From Azonexus sp. (GTDB taxonomy: Bacteria; Pseudomonadota; Gammaproteobacteria; Burkholderiales; Rhodocyclaceae), in assembly GCF_023150235.1 (NCBI RefSeq), contig NZ_JAKLLH010000026.1, positions 1-40,714 of the forward strand: DNA of 40,714 nucleotides, in the 5' to 3' direction. Position 1 is the first letter of the stretch. Each line of letters starts with the position of its first letter. A program made the position numbers and the translations under genes. Of this stretch, positions 1 to 9,005 are shown piece after piece. Under the pieces are notes generated by a model that was given only the letters and a program-made list of their open reading frames with translations, was not told where the DNA came from and made no database searches.

Positions 1-1724
1 ACGTTCTTCTTGCCCTTCTTCTCGACGGTCAACAGGCCGGCCTTGATGGCGTACAGCGGAATGGCGTTGACCAGGTCACGTAGGGTGATGCCCGGCTGCA
101 TTTCGCCCTTGAAGCGGACCAGCACCGATTCCGGCATGTCGAGCGGCATGACGCCGGTGGCGGCGGCAAAGGCGACCAGGCCGGAACCGGCCGGGAAGGA
201 GATGCCGATCGGGAAGCGGGTGTGCGAGTCGCCGCCGGTGCCGACGGTGTCCGGCAGCAGCAGGCGGTTCAGCCAGGAGTGGATGACGCCGTCGCCCGGA
301 CGCAGGGCAACGCCACCGCGGGTGCTGATGAAGGACGGCAGTTCGCGGTGCATCTTGACGTCGACCAGCTTCGGATAGGCGGCGGTGTGGCAGAAGGACT
401 GCATGACCAGGTCGGCGGAGAAGCCGAGGCAGGCCAGATCCTTCAGTTCGTCGCGGGTCATCGGGCCGGTGGTGTCTTGCGAACCGACGGTGGTCATCTT
501 CGGCTCGCAGTAGGTGCCCGGCAGGATGCCGGTCACGCCGCAGGCCTTGCCAACCATCTTCTGGGCCAGCGAGTAACCCTTGCCGTCGTCGGCCGGGTTC
601 TGCGGCAGGCGGAACAGGGTCGATTGCGGCAGACCGAGGAATTCACGGGCCTTGGTGGTCAGGCCACGACCGATGATCAGCGGAATCCGGCCGCCGGCAC
701 GGACTTCGTCGAGGATGACCAAGGTCTTCAGCTGCGATTCGGCGATCACGGCACCGTTCTTGGTGGCGGTGACCTTGCCGGTGGCGTCGTCAACCTTCAG
801 TTCGATCTCGTCGCCCATGTCCATCTGGCCGGCGTCGATTTCAATCGGCAGCGCGCCGGCATCTTCCATGGTATTGAAGAAGATCGGGGCGATCTTGGAG
901 CCGAGGCAGACGCCACCAAAGCGCTTGTTCGGGACGAAGGGGATGTCTTCGCCGGTGAACCACAGCACCGAGTTGGTGGCGGACTTGCGGGAAGAACCGG
1001 TACCGACCACGTCACCGACGTAGGCGATCAGGTTGCCCTTGGCGGCCAGCGCTTCGAGCTGCTTGATCGGGCCACGCGAGCCCGGCTCGTCGGCTTCGAT
1101 GCCCGGACGCGGGTTCTTGAGCATGGCCAGCGCGTGCAGCGGGATGTCGGGACGCGACCAGGCGTCCGGTGCGGGCGACAGGTCGTCGGTGTTGGTTTCG
1201 CCGGTGACCTTGAACACGGTCAGCTTTTGCGCAGCCGGCACGGCCGGGCGGGAGGTGAACCACTCACCATCAGCCCAGGATTGCATGACGGCCTGGGCGT
1301 TGGCGTTGCCACCCTTGGCCAGTTCGGCGACGTCGTGGAAGAAGTCGAACACCAGCAGGGTCTTCTTCAGACCTTCGGCGGCGGCAGTGCCGCAATCGCC
1401 GCAAGCCAGCAGATCGATCAGCGGCTTGACGTTGTAACCGCCGAGCATGGTGCCGAGCAGTTCGGTGGCCTTGACCTTGGAGATCAGGGCGCAGGCTTCT
1501 TCGCCCTTGGCAACCTTGGCCAGGAACTCGGCCTTGACCTTGGCAGCGTCATCGACACCGGCCGGAACGCGGTAGGTCAGCAGTTCGACCAGGAAGGCTT
1601 CCTCGCCAGCGGGGGGATTCTTCAGCAGGGCCACCAGGTCGGTGGTCTGTTGCTTGGACAGGGGCAGCGGCGGGATACCGAGGGCTGCACGCTCGGCAAC
1701 GTGGGCGCGATAGGCTTCAAGCAC
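1..1724 (-). CDS. acnB: Aconitate hydratase B (3'-truncated by window edge)
   Basis: Bifunctional aconitate hydratase / 2-methylisocitrate dehydratase of the TCA and methylcitrate cycles, cytoplasmic [4Fe-4S] enzyme. About 574 N-terminal residues are present of roughly 860 usual for AcnB; the C-terminal part with the Fe-S cysteines lies beyond base 1. The start is GTG at 1724 ([19 protein letters not shown]), preceded by AGGAAG; this N-terminus aligns directly with E. coli AcnB. Visible family stretches include [69 protein letters not shown] and [20 protein letters not shown]. The PrpE gene further along in the window would supply propionyl-CoA to the methylcitrate cycle, in which AcnB can also act. 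No frameshift was seen. Confidence 0.97.
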   Translation of the reverse strand, partial: MLEAYRAHVAERAALGIPPLPLSKQQTTDLVALLKNPPAGEEAFLVELLTYRVPAGVDDAAKVKAEFLAKVAKGEEACALISKVKATELLGTMLGGYNVKPLIDLLACGDCGTAAAEGLKKTLLVFDFFHDVAELAKGGNANAQAVMQSWADGEWFTSRPAVPAAQKLTVFKVTGETNTDDLSPAPDAWSRPDIPLHALAMLKNPRPGIEADEPGSRGPIKQLEALAAKGNLIAYVGDVVGTGSSRKSATNSVLWFTGEDIPFVPNKRFGGVCLGSKIAPIFFNTMEDAGALPIEIDAGQMDMGDEIELKVDDATGKVTATKNGAVIAESQLKTLVILDEVRAGGRIPLIIGRGLTTKAREFLGLPQSTLFRLPQNPADDGKGYSLAQKMVGKACGVTGILPGTYCEPKMTTVGSQDTTGPMTRDELKDLACLGFSADLVMQSFCHTAAYPKLVDVKMHRELPSFISTRGGVALRPGDGVIHSWLNRLLLPDTVGTGGDSHTRFPIGISFPAGSGLVAFAAATGVMPLDMPESVLVRFKGEMQPGITLRDLVNAIPLYAIKAGLLTVEKKGKKN

Positions 1725-2002
1725 GGCGACTTCCTTTCGTAAAGGGTTGCACAGGGAGAGAAAACGGCAATTTTCAAGACCATGGCCGCGGCGGCGTGGC
1801 GTGTCGTCCAGGCTGGCCGACCAGCGGGGTTCACAAGTCTTATATATTTTATATGTTTCCCTTCGGGTTTTGCCAGTCCCGCACCAACATCCACCAGCGA
1901 TATTCTTTGCCGCGAGCGGCGGACGGCCTGCATTTTCCGCCCTCTTCGCGATGCGGACCAAGCGCCACAAGCCGCTGGCTTCGTGAGAGAATGGGACAGT
2001 CA
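1725..2002. promoter_or_regulatory. Divergent leader region between acnB and the FecR-domain gene
   Basis: Gene-free stretch separating the acnB start (minus) from the plus-strand gene at 2071. It carries an AT-rich island at about 1837-1862 (TCTTATATATTTTATATG) in otherwise GC-rich DNA. This is the likeliest acnB promoter -10 area on the minus strand, about 115-135 bp from its GTG. No clear -35/-10 pair or operator could be assigned. A palindromic repeat follows at 2003-2045. Confidence 0.4.
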
Positions 2003-2045
2003 TTTTTGCCATTTTTCACGGTCGACCGTGAAAAAGAGCCAAAAA
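2003..2045. repeat. GGTCGACC-core palindrome, copy 1
   Basis: The invariant core CACGGTCGACCGTG is at 2017-2030. The left arm is TTTTTGCCATTTTT; the right arm is AAAAAGAGCCAAAAA, so the outer arms pair with one or two slips. It sits in a divergent intergenic region 25 bp upstream of the FecR-domain gene, a position where a transcription terminator would not normally be needed. Confidence 0.85.
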
Positions 2046-2070
2046 CCCCCGGTTCGCACGAGGTTCCAGC

Positions 2071-2523
2071 ATGCGCCTCCCTATCCTCCATCGCCTAGCC
2101 CTCCCACTCTTGCTGCTCTCGCTCCAGACAGCGCAGGCCGAGGAATGGGCTGGCACCGTCAAATTGGCCAGCGGCGAAACCCATGTCGAGCGCGACGGCC
2201 AGCGCCTGGCCCTCAAAACCGGCGACCGGGTCTATCCCGGCGACCGGTTGATCACCGGCAAGGAAGGCCGGATCGGCGTGACCCTGCGCGACGACACCCT
2301 GATTTCGACCAGCGCCAATTCCCAGCTCACGATCCGTGAATTCAGCTTCAACCCCGCCACCCACGAGGGCGGGCTGGCGGTTTCGGTCTTGCGGGGTGTG
2401 GCGGCGATGGTTTCGGGGCTGGTAGCCAAGGCCAACCCGCAGGCCATGCGGGTCAGCACGCCGACCACGACCATCGGCATCCGAGGCACCGAGTTCATTG
2501 TCGAGGTCGAAAGCGATGACTGA
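2071..2523 (+). CDS. FecR-domain periplasmic protein
   Basis: A 150-residue exported protein. Residues 1-23 form a signal peptide (basic start, LALPLLLLSL core, AQA cleavage). Residues about 28-145 match the FecR domain: a HVERDGQ/LKTGDRVYPGDRLITG segment and the terminal GIRGTEF signature at 136-142. Stand-alone FecR-domain proteins of this size occur next to OmpA-type or adenylate-cyclase-like sensory proteins; their ligand is unknown. The next gene starts inside its stop (ATGACTGA), so the two are translationally coupled. The function is not established; role as an envelope-associated scaffold or sensor is inference. Confidence 0.85.
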   Translation: MRLPILHRLALPLLLLSLQTAQAEEWAGTVKLASGETHVERDGQRLALKTGDRVYPGDRLITGKEGRIGVTLRDDTLISTSANSQLTIREFSFNPATHEGGLAVSVLRGVAAMVSGLVAKANPQAMRVSTPTTTIGIRGTEFIVEVESDD

Positions 2524-3130
2524 ACCAGCCAGCAGGCGCTTGCTCCGAGGTTTCCCCGCGATTCTCGCGATCCTCCTCCTTGCCGGCTGTTCCGCCGGTC
2601 CGCGCGAGCGCATCGTGCTCCTGCCCGACCGCAGCGGCCAGGTCGGCGCCATCATCGTCGAGCACGCGGGGAAAAGCGTCGAAGTCAAGGACGCCTACAC
2701 CGGCACCCGCCTCGCAAGCGGCAAGCTCGATCCCGAAAACCTGGGCGAGGAGGCCATCCGCCAGCGTTATCAAAGCACCATCGAGGCACTGCCGGCCTCG
2801 CCCCGACGCTACCTGCTGCATTTTGAATTCGCCAGCGACAAACTCACTGCCCAATCGCGGGCGACACTGCCCACCATTCTCGACGATCTGAAAAACTTTC
2901 CGGCACCGGAAGTGGTGGTCATCGGCCATGCCGATGCCGTCGGCGCGGCAACGGTCAATGACCGTCTCTCACTGGAGCGAGCCCAGCGCGTACGCGAACT
3001 GCTGATCGGTGCCGGCATCCCGCGCGACGCCATCCAGGTCGCCGGACGCGGCAGCCGCGAGCCGCTGGTGGTCACCCGCCCCGGCGCGCAGGAAGCACGC
3101 AATCGCCGGGTTGAAATCAAGCTGCGCTGA
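2516..3130 (+). CDS. OmpA-family lipoprotein
   Basis: A 204-residue lipoprotein. ATG at 2516 is chosen over an upstream TTG (2498) because it puts a standard lipoprotein signal at the N-terminus (hydrophobic ILAILLLAGC, acylated Cys25) and overlaps the upstream stop by 8 nt. The C-terminal half (about 95-204) is an OmpA-like peptidoglycan-binding domain: LHFEFASDKLTAQSR, VVVIGHADAVG, LSLERAQRVRELL and the closing NRRVEIKLR. It probably anchors the outer membrane to the cell wall as a partner of the FecR-domain protein. The middle segment (30-90) was not recognised. Confidence 0.88.
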   Translation: MTEPASRRLLRGFPAILAILLLAGCSAGPRERIVLLPDRSGQVGAIIVEHAGKSVEVKDAYTGTRLASGKLDPENLGEEAIRQRYQSTIEALPASPRRYLLHFEFASDKLTAQSRATLPTILDDLKNFPAPEVVVIGHADAVGAATVNDRLSLERAQRVRELLIGAGIPRDAIQVAGRGSREPLVVTRPGAQEARNRRVEIKLR

Positions 3131-3145
3131 CGGCAAGGGCAAAGG

Positions 3146-3193
3146 GCATTTCTGCCTTCATCCACGGTCGACCGTGGATAAAGGCAGAAATGC
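3146..3193. repeat. GGTCGACC-core palindrome, copy 2
   Basis: A 48-bp inverted repeat, 23 of 24 positions paired, centred at 3169/3170. The arms differ from the other copies (GCATTTCTGCCTTCATC) but the right arm carries the matching complement. It lies 15 bp after the OmpA-family lipoprotein stop, so here it could act as a terminator. The remaining sequence to the next start (3194-3475) is leader DNA. Confidence 0.92.
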
Positions 3194-3308
3194 TCGCCTA
3201 TCCTTTTCGCCGCCCCTTCCATTCGTCCCCTCGGGAAAAGCTGGCCAAGCGCTTTGATTTCAAGTAGTTGAAGCGACAAACAAGCGTTCGATCAAAAATT
3301 ACAAAAAC

Positions 3309-3324
3309 GTTGCATTCGCGCAAC
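3309..3324. promoter_or_regulatory. Inverted repeat upstream of the amino-acid ABC operon
   Basis: GTTGC-N6-GCAAC within an AT-richer stretch (3260-3350), about 150 bp before the binding-protein start. It is a candidate operator for the transporter operon. No matching regulator motif was recognised and no convincing -35/-10 pair was found between it and the start codon. Confidence 0.3.
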
Positions 3325-3475
3325 AAAGCACCTAGGGATAACCCGTATTTTGCGTCATAAGCCATGGCGGCGACGCCCCCCGCTCCCTAGAATCCGCGAC
3401 CTTCGGCGCAGAGGGTTTTCAGCTTCGGATGCATCACGCTCGCCCCGCGCCTCCATCATTCCCGGAGATCAAGAC

Positions 3476-4249
3476 ATGCGATTCAAAAGCCAACTGGCTG
3501 CCGCGCTGTTGCCGCTGGCCCTGTTGCTGGGCGGCGCCGCTGCCGAAGCGCGCGACTGGAACACGATCAAGGCCGACGGCAAGTTCCTCGCCGTCACCGA
3601 AGGTGCATTCTTTCCGTTCAATTATTTCGAAGGTTCCAAACTGACCGGCTTTGAAGTCGAAGTCGCCGAAGCCGTGGCCAAGAAGCTCGGCCTCGCCATC
3701 GAATGGCGTGTCGTACCCTTCGACGCGCAAGTCGCGTCGATCCGCCAGGACCGTTTCGACTTCGCGATTGCCTCCCACGGTTACACCGAGGAACGCGCCA
3801 GGTCGGTCGATTTCACCAACCCGCATTACTGCACCGGCGGCCAGATTGCCGCCCCCAAGGACGGCGCACTGACCGCCGCCGCGCTGGCCGGCAAGACCGT
3901 CGCCGTGCAGCTGGCGACCAGCTACGCCGACAGCGCCAAGAAAATCGCCGGGGTCAAGGAGATCAAGACCTACAAGGCCGACCCGGAAGCCTTCTCGGCG
4001 CTGAAGAGCAAGAAGGTCGACGCCTGGATTTCCGACAAGTGGCTGATCAAGGCCACCCTGGAAAAGAACGCCGACGCCGGCATCGTCGCCGGTGAGCAGG
4101 TCTTCGTCGAGCGCGTCTCGGCGATCATGCGCAAGAACAACAAGGAACTGGCCGAGCAGTGGAACCGGGGTCTGGCCGAAGTGATGAAGGATGGCACTTA
4201 CGCCACCTTGTCGCAGAAGTATTTCAAGACCGACGTTTCCTGCCACTAA
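3476..4249 (+). CDS. Polar amino-acid ABC transporter, periplasmic binding protein
   Basis: Family 3 solute-binding protein of 257 residues. ATG at 3476 has GGAG 8 nt upstream and yields a clean signal peptide (MRFKSQLAAALLPLALLLGG, cut near AEA); the open frame extends 126 bp further upstream but without a signal. Family features: FPFNYFEGSKLTGFEVEVAEAVAKKLG, the RFDFAIASHGYTEERA stretch and SKKVDAWISDKW. It is first in a four-gene cluster (12 bp to the permease, 9 bp on to the ATPase, then the porin). The exact ligand is not readable; the downstream arginase and ornithine cyclodeaminase suggest arginine or ornithine. Confidence 0.9.
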   Translation: MRFKSQLAAALLPLALLLGGAAAEARDWNTIKADGKFLAVTEGAFFPFNYFEGSKLTGFEVEVAEAVAKKLGLAIEWRVVPFDAQVASIRQDRFDFAIASHGYTEERARSVDFTNPHYCTGGQIAAPKDGALTAAALAGKTVAVQLATSYADSAKKIAGVKEIKTYKADPEAFSALKSKKVDAWISDKWLIKATLEKNADAGIVAGEQVFVERVSAIMRKNNKELAEQWNRGLAEVMKDGTYATLSQKYFKTDVSCH

Positions 4250-4261
4250 GCGAAGCGCACC

Positions 4262-5020
4262 ATGAACTGGAGCAAGCAAAATCCGGGGTGGACGATGTTC
4301 GCCGCGATGCTGGGGCTGCTCGCCTTCCTTTGGGGGCTGGCGATTCCGCTGTCGGCGGCACCGGACCCGATTGGCCCGGCGGCGCAGCAGTTCGCCGAGG
4401 GCGCCCGGATCACCGTCTGGCTGACCGTGGTTTCCGGGATCATCGGCATCGTCCTCGGCGTCCTTGCCGGAATCGGGCGGATGTCGTCGATTGCGCCGTT
4501 GCGCTGGTTGTGCGCCTTCTACGTGTGGATTTTCCGTGGCACCCCGCTGCTGCTGCAAATCCTCTTCGTCTGGCTGGCCGCCCCGCAGTTCCTGCCGGAT
4601 GCCCTGCAGCCCTCGGATTTTGCCTGCGCCATCATCGCGCTCTCGCTCAACATCGGCGCCTACAACACCGAATGCGTGCGTGCCGGCATCCTCGCGGTGC
4701 CGCATGGGCAGATCGAAGCCGCCCGGGCGCTCGGCCTGTCGCCGGTGCAGACCTTCATCGACATCATGCTGCCGCAAAGCATGCGCGTGGCCTTGCCGGC
4801 GCTGGCCAACAACCTGGCCTCGCTGGTCAAGGATTCGTCGCTGGCCTACGCGATCAGCGTGGTTGAACTGACGATGGTCGGCTACCGCGTGCAAGCCGAG
4901 AGCTACCAGCCGATTCCTGTGTTCCTGACCGTGGCGCTGATCTACCTGATCCTGACCACGGCCTTCACCACCCTGACTTCGGCGCTGGAAACCCAGCTCG
5001 ACGTCGGGCGCAAGCGCTGA
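4262..5020 (+). CDS. Polar amino-acid ABC transporter, permease
   Basis: Inner-membrane permease of the HisM/GlnP type, 252 residues. It has a hydrophobic N-terminal segment (12-32), several further membrane spans, and the conserved EAARALGLSPVQTFIDIMLPQS coupling (EAA) loop at about 157-178 that contacts the ATPase. WIFRGTPLLLQI is a typical family stretch. Only one permease gene is present, so the transporter would use a homodimer. The gene is tightly spaced between binding protein and ATPase, indicating one transcript. Confidence 0.92.
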   Translation: MNWSKQNPGWTMFAAMLGLLAFLWGLAIPLSAAPDPIGPAAQQFAEGARITVWLTVVSGIIGIVLGVLAGIGRMSSIAPLRWLCAFYVWIFRGTPLLLQILFVWLAAPQFLPDALQPSDFACAIIALSLNIGAYNTECVRAGILAVPHGQIEAARALGLSPVQTFIDIMLPQSMRVALPALANNLASLVKDSSLAYAISVVELTMVGYRVQAESYQPIPVFLTVALIYLILTTAFTTLTSALETQLDVGRKR

Positions 5021-5029
5021 GGAGCCCCC

Positions 5030-5791
5030 ATGAGCCAAGTCAAGCCTACGGCCAGGACGATCATCGCCGCCCGCGATGTGGACAAGCATTTCGGGGCCTT
5101 TCATGCGCTGAAGCAGGTCTCCGCGACCTTCCGTGAAGGCGAGGTGACCGCGATCATCGGCCCTTCCGGCTCCGGCAAGTCGACCTTCCTGCGCACGCTC
5201 AACCGCCTCGAAGCGCACGACACCGGCAGCATCGTGATCGACGGAATCGAGCTCAACGACGACCTGAAGAACCTCGACGCGATCCGCCGCGAGGTCGGAA
5301 TGGTCTTCCAGAGCTTCAACCTGTTCTCGCACCTGAGCATTCTCAAGAACATCACGCTCGCCCCGATGCGGGTGCGCAAGATGTCCGCCGCCGATGCCGA
5401 AGCCAAGGCCTTGGCCCTGCTCGACCGCGTCGGGCTCAAGGCGCATGCCCACAAGTACCCGGTGCAGTTGTCCGGCGGGCAGCAGCAGCGGGTGGCGATT
5501 GCCCGCGCGCTGGCGATGGACCCCAAGGTGCTGCTGTTCGACGAGCCGACCTCGGCGCTCGACCCGGAAATGGTCAACGAAGTGCTCGCGGTGATGCGCG
5601 AGCTGGCGCATACCGGCATCACCATGCTGGTGGTCACGCACGAGATGGGCTTCGCCCGCGAAGTCGCCGACCGCGTGATCTTCTTCGACCACGGCACGAT
5701 TCTCGAAGACTCGACGCCGCAGGATTTCTTCAACAATCCGGCGCACGAACGAGCCAAAAGCTTTTTGACGCAGGTGCGCCACGGCTTCTGA
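5030..5791 (+). CDS. Polar amino-acid ABC transporter, ATP-binding protein
   Basis: A 253-residue ATPase of the GlnQ/HisP group, cytoplasmic face of the inner membrane. Walker [10 protein letters not shown] is at 44-52, signature [16 protein letters not shown] near 147-162, Walker [15 protein letters not shown] just after, and the switch histidine in VVTHEMGFA. All catalytic residues are intact. A GAGG Shine-Dalgarno lies in the 9-bp gap after the permease. It powers import by the two preceding gene products. Confidence 0.95.
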   Translation: MSQVKPTARTIIAARDVDKHFGAFHALKQVSATFREGEVTAIIGPSGSGKSTFLRTLNRLEAHDTGSIVIDGIELNDDLKNLDAIRREVGMVFQSFNLFSHLSILKNITLAPMRVRKMSAADAEAKALALLDRVGLKAHAHKYPVQLSGGQQQRVAIARALAMDPKVLLFDEPTSALDPEMVNEVLAVMRELAHTGITMLVVTHEMGFAREVADRVIFFDHGTILEDSTPQDFFNNPAHERAKSFLTQVRHGF

Positions 5792-5836
5792 GCCGGCGCC
5801 CCGCCCACCCTGATTCAATCAATTGACCGAACCATC

Positions 5837-7249
5837 ATGAAACTCAAGCAAATTTCCCTCGCCCTGTGCGGGCTCGGCCTGGCCACCGTCACCCTGGCCA
5901 ACGACAACCAGCGCATCGCCCAGCTCGAAGCCCAGCTCAAGGCCATGCAGAGCCAGATCGAAGAACTGAAGAAGACCCAGAAGCAGGAAATCGCCCAATT
6001 GCAAGACCAGGTCACGGCGCAAGGCAAGGAAGCCGTCGTCGTCGGCGACCTGCCCAACTCCTACCGCCTGGCCTCCGGCGATACCTCGATCCGCGTCTAC
6101 GGCATCGCCGAATACAACGTGGTCCGTGAAAGCAAGGGCAGCAACGCCGACAGCGATTACTCGACCTTCATGCCCTACGCCCCGCTGCGCGGCACCCCGG
6201 AAGCCGCGCGCAAAGGCCAGACCTATTCGCACGCCCGTACCTCGCGGATCGGCGTCGAAGCCTCGACCCCGACCCAGTACGGCCAGCTGATCGCCAAGAT
6301 CGAAGGCGACTTCAACAACGACCCGCGCACCGGCAACTCCGCCGTCTATGGCGACCTGCGCAACATCTACACCCAGCAGGCGACCAACAGCTACAACTTC
6401 CGCCTGCGCCATGCCTACGTCCAACTCGGCCCGTGGCTGGCCGGCCAGAGCTGGTCCACCTTCATGGACCTCGACGCGACGCCGGAAGTGGTCGACTTCA
6501 ACGGCCCGATCGGTGGCACCTTCATCCGTCAGCCGCAACTGCGCTACACCTACGCCACCCCGAACTACGGCAACTTCACCGCCGCGCTGGAAAACTCGGT
6601 CAGCTACGTGCTCGACCCGACCGGCAGCGCCTCGACCGCCGGCTTCGCCAAGTCGCCCGACCTGATCGTGCGCTGGGACAAGGCCTTCACCCAGGGCTCG
6701 CTGAGCCTGCGCGCGGTGTCGCACGAGCATCGCGTCGATGGCAGCATGCAGCTGGGCGCTGGCGCCAGCCGCGTGGTTGACGAATCGCGGCGTGGCTACG
6801 GCGTGTCGCTGTCCGGCGTCTATCGCTTCACCGACAACGACCAGATCAGCTTCATCGCCACCGGCGGCGAAGGCATCGGCCGCTACTTCAACTACATCGA
6901 AGGCGCCGGCTACAACGCCAACACCAACCAGATCACGATGGAAAAGGCGCTCGGCCTGGTCATCGGCTACCAGCACAAGTTCAGCGAAACCCTGCGCATG
7001 AACCTGGTCTACGGCGGCCAGCGTCACTACGACAACGCCTACACCGACTGGGCCCGTGCCAACGGCCTCGACAGCGGCCGCTTCGGCGTCAACCGCCAGG
7101 TCCAGCAGTTCCACGTCGGCACCATCTGGAACCCGGTCAAGTACGTCGACATCGGCGCCGAGTACATCTATGGCCTGCGTGAAACCCTGGCTGGCCAGCG
7201 TGGCGACATGTCGCGCATCAACCTGATGGCGCGTTACAACTTCAACTAA
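5837..7249 (+). CDS. DcaP-like outer-membrane porin
   Basis: A 470-residue outer-membrane protein: signal peptide 1-21, a short heptad-rich coiled-coil (about 24-60, IAQLEAQLKAMQSQIEELKK), then a long beta-rich barrel region with alternating aromatic strands (SIRVYGIAEYNV, FRLRHAYVQLGPWLAGQSWSTF) ending in LMARYNFN. The coiled-coil followed by SIRVYG and the barrel is the layout of DcaP-type trimeric porins, which pass negatively charged or dicarboxylic compounds. It follows the ABC ATPase by 45 bp on the same strand, so it probably supplies the outer-membrane step for the same substrate. Substrate assignment is inference. Confidence 0.8.
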   Translation: MKLKQISLALCGLGLATVTLANDNQRIAQLEAQLKAMQSQIEELKKTQKQEIAQLQDQVTAQGKEAVVVGDLPNSYRLASGDTSIRVYGIAEYNVVRESKGSNADSDYSTFMPYAPLRGTPEAARKGQTYSHARTSRIGVEASTPTQYGQLIAKIEGDFNNDPRTGNSAVYGDLRNIYTQQATNSYNFRLRHAYVQLGPWLAGQSWSTFMDLDATPEVVDFNGPIGGTFIRQPQLRYTYATPNYGNFTAALENSVSYVLDPTGSASTAGFAKSPDLIVRWDKAFTQGSLSLRAVSHEHRVDGSMQLGAGASRVVDESRRGYGVSLSGVYRFTDNDQISFIATGGEGIGRYFNYIEGAGYNANTNQITMEKALGLVIGYQHKFSETLRMNLVYGGQRHYDNAYTDWARANGLDSGRFGVNRQVQQFHVGTIWNPVKYVDIGAEYIYGLRETLAGQRGDMSRINLMARYNFN

Positions 7250-7330
7250 GCCGTCGCCTATCGGTCGCCGGCCCCGCCCGGCGACCACCGGGCAGCCGGC
7301 CACCGTCCCACTTCCTGCGCCGCCCTGCCC

Positions 7331-7924
7331 ATGTCGCCCGAACTGATTTCCTCGACTTTTCTGCTCCTGCTGGTCCTCGACCCGCTCGGCAACGTGCCCT
7401 TCGTCCAGTCGCTGCTGCGCGACCTGCCGGCGGCCGGCAAGCGGCGGGTGATCCTGCGCGAATGCGCGATTGCCACCGCCGTCCTGCTCGCCTTCCTGTT
7501 TGCCGGCGACCGCCTGCTGGCGGTGATGCATCTCTCGGAACCGGCACTGGAAATTTCCGGCGGCCTGATCCTGTTCCTGATTGCGCTGCGCATGGTCTTC
7601 CCCTCCGCCGGCCACGGCGCGGTCGACACCCCGGCGCGCAGCGAAGCTTTTATCGTGCCGCTGGCGGTGCCGATGATCGCCGGGCCCTCGGCGCTGGCGA
7701 TGGTCCTGCTCGCCTCGCGCCAATCCGGCGACCCGTGGCTGTGGGTCGGCGCAGTGTTGGCGGCATCCACGGTCAACACCCTGATTTTGCTGATTTCCGA
7801 CCCGCTCGCCCGTCTCTTCGGCCGCTCCGGCATGGAGGCGATGGAGCGTTTGATGGGTCTGATCCTGACTACAATGGCCGTGCAGATGCTGATTTCCGGC
7901 CTCAAAGTCGCCTTTGCCGCTTAA
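7331..7924 (+). CDS. MarC family integral membrane protein
   Basis: A 197-residue inner-membrane protein with about six hydrophobic segments. The N-terminal LVLDPLGNVPFVQSLL and the central IVPLAVPMIAGPSALAMVLL stretches are diagnostic of the MarC/YhgN (UPF0056) family. Transport function is suspected but substrate unknown; the old antibiotic-resistance link of MarC is not supported in general. It lies 81 bp after the porin and 10 bp before arginase, suggesting cotranscription with arginase. Confidence 0.88.
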   Translation: MSPELISSTFLLLLVLDPLGNVPFVQSLLRDLPAAGKRRVILRECAIATAVLLAFLFAGDRLLAVMHLSEPALEISGGLILFLIALRMVFPSAGHGAVDTPARSEAFIVPLAVPMIAGPSALAMVLLASRQSGDPWLWVGAVLAASTVNTLILLISDPLARLFGRSGMEAMERLMGLILTTMAVQMLISGLKVAFAA

Positions 7925-7934
7925 GGAGTTGCCC

Positions 7935-8870
7935 ATGACCGCCACCGTCCATAGCCACCGCATCAGCCTGATCGGCGTCCCCACCGATGTCGGCGCCGGC
8001 ACCCGTGGCAGCCGCATGGGCCCGGAAGCCCTGCGCGTCGCCGGCATCCACGAAGCCCTGGTCGCCTTTGGCGTCGATGTACTCGATTGCGGCAACCTCG
8101 CCGGCCCGGCCAATCCCGAGCAGCCGCCGCAAGCCGGCCTGCGCCACCTGCCCGAAGTCGCCACCTGGAACGCGACGCTGCACGATGCGGTGTACCGCGA
8201 ACTGGCCGCCGACCGTCTGCCGATCATGATGGGTGGCGACCATTGCCTGGCCATCGGCTCAATCAGCGCCGTCGCCCGCCATTGCCGCGAACGCGGCAAG
8301 AAACTGCGGGTACTGTGGTTCGACGCCCACGCCGACCTCAACACTGCGACCATGACGCCTTCCGGCAATATCCACGGCATGCCGGTCGCCTGCCTGTGCG
8401 GGCACGGGCCGCAGGTGCTGTGCGAAATCGGCGGCCACGTCCCGGCGCTATTGCCCGAACAAATCCGCCAGATCGGCATCCGCAGCGTTGACGACGGCGA
8501 AAAGCGCTTCCTGCAGCAGCTCGGGATCGAGGTCTTCGACATGCGTTACATCGACGAGCACGGCATGCGCGCGGTGATGGACAAGGCACTGGCCGGGATC
8601 GACGCCGATACCCATCTGCACGTCAGCCTCGACGTCGATTTTCTCGACCCGGAAATCGCCCCCGGCGTCGGCACCACGGTGCGCGGCGGCCCGACCTACC
8701 GCGAAGCCCAACTGTGCATGGAAATGATCGCCGACACCGAACGGCTGGCCTCGCTCGACATCGTCGAACTCAACCCGGCGCTCGATCACCGCAACCAGAC
8801 CGCCGAACTGGCGGTGGACCTGATCGAAAGCCTGTTCGGCAAGAGCACGCTGTGCCGCATTCATAGCTGA
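7935..8870 (+). CDS. rocF: Arginase
   Basis: Cytoplasmic binuclear manganese enzyme, arginine to ornithine plus urea, 311 residues, normal family length. Manganese ligands visible: His103 (GGDH), Asp130/His132/Asp134 (DAHAD), Asp233 and Asp235 (SLDVDFLDP). The SGNIHGMP loop (143-150) contacts the substrate amino-acid moiety in arginases and argues against agmatinase. ATG at 7935 is preferred over an upstream TTG because AAGGAG precedes it. With the transporter upstream and ornithine cyclodeaminase downstream it forms a short arginine-to-proline route. Confidence 0.93.
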   Translation: MTATVHSHRISLIGVPTDVGAGTRGSRMGPEALRVAGIHEALVAFGVDVLDCGNLAGPANPEQPPQAGLRHLPEVATWNATLHDAVYRELAADRLPIMMGGDHCLAIGSISAVARHCRERGKKLRVLWFDAHADLNTATMTPSGNIHGMPVACLCGHGPQVLCEIGGHVPALLPEQIRQIGIRSVDDGEKRFLQQLGIEVFDMRYIDEHGMRAVMDKALAGIDADTHLHVSLDVDFLDPEIAPGVGTTVRGGPTYREAQLCMEMIADTERLASLDIVELNPALDHRNQTAELAVDLIESLFGKSTLCRIHS

Positions 8871-8893
8871 AGCGCTGACTGGCCACCGCCCCC

Positions 8894-8939
8894 GGTTTTT
8901 GCCGATATTTACGGTCGACCGTGAATATCGGCAAAAACC
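8894..8939. repeat. GGTCGACC-core palindrome, copy 3
   Basis: A 46-bp inverted repeat with one mismatch, centred at 8916/8917. Arms read GGTTTTTGCCGATATTTA and the complement TGAATATCGGCAAAAACC. It lies 23 bp after the arginase stop and ends in runs of T (left) and A (right), so an RNA hairpin could form in either direction. Confidence 0.93.
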
Positions 8940-9005
8940 TTTTCAGCACCCGTTGGCCCAAGCGCCACGTTCAACTCTCATGGTTTTTCTCCACTACCCC
9001 GCCTC

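Noticed and set aside
222-1742. Plus-strand open frame opposite acnB
   Set aside because: AcnB on the minus strand is unmistakable; the plus frame is low-complexity antisense.
3434-8542. Very long minus-strand open frames (794 and 907 codons) opposite the ABC transporter, porin, MarC and arginase genes
   Set aside because: They mirror well-supported plus-strand genes, have repetitive Arg/Gly/Asp/Gln-rich compositions typical of antisense frames in GC-rich DNA, and show no domain.
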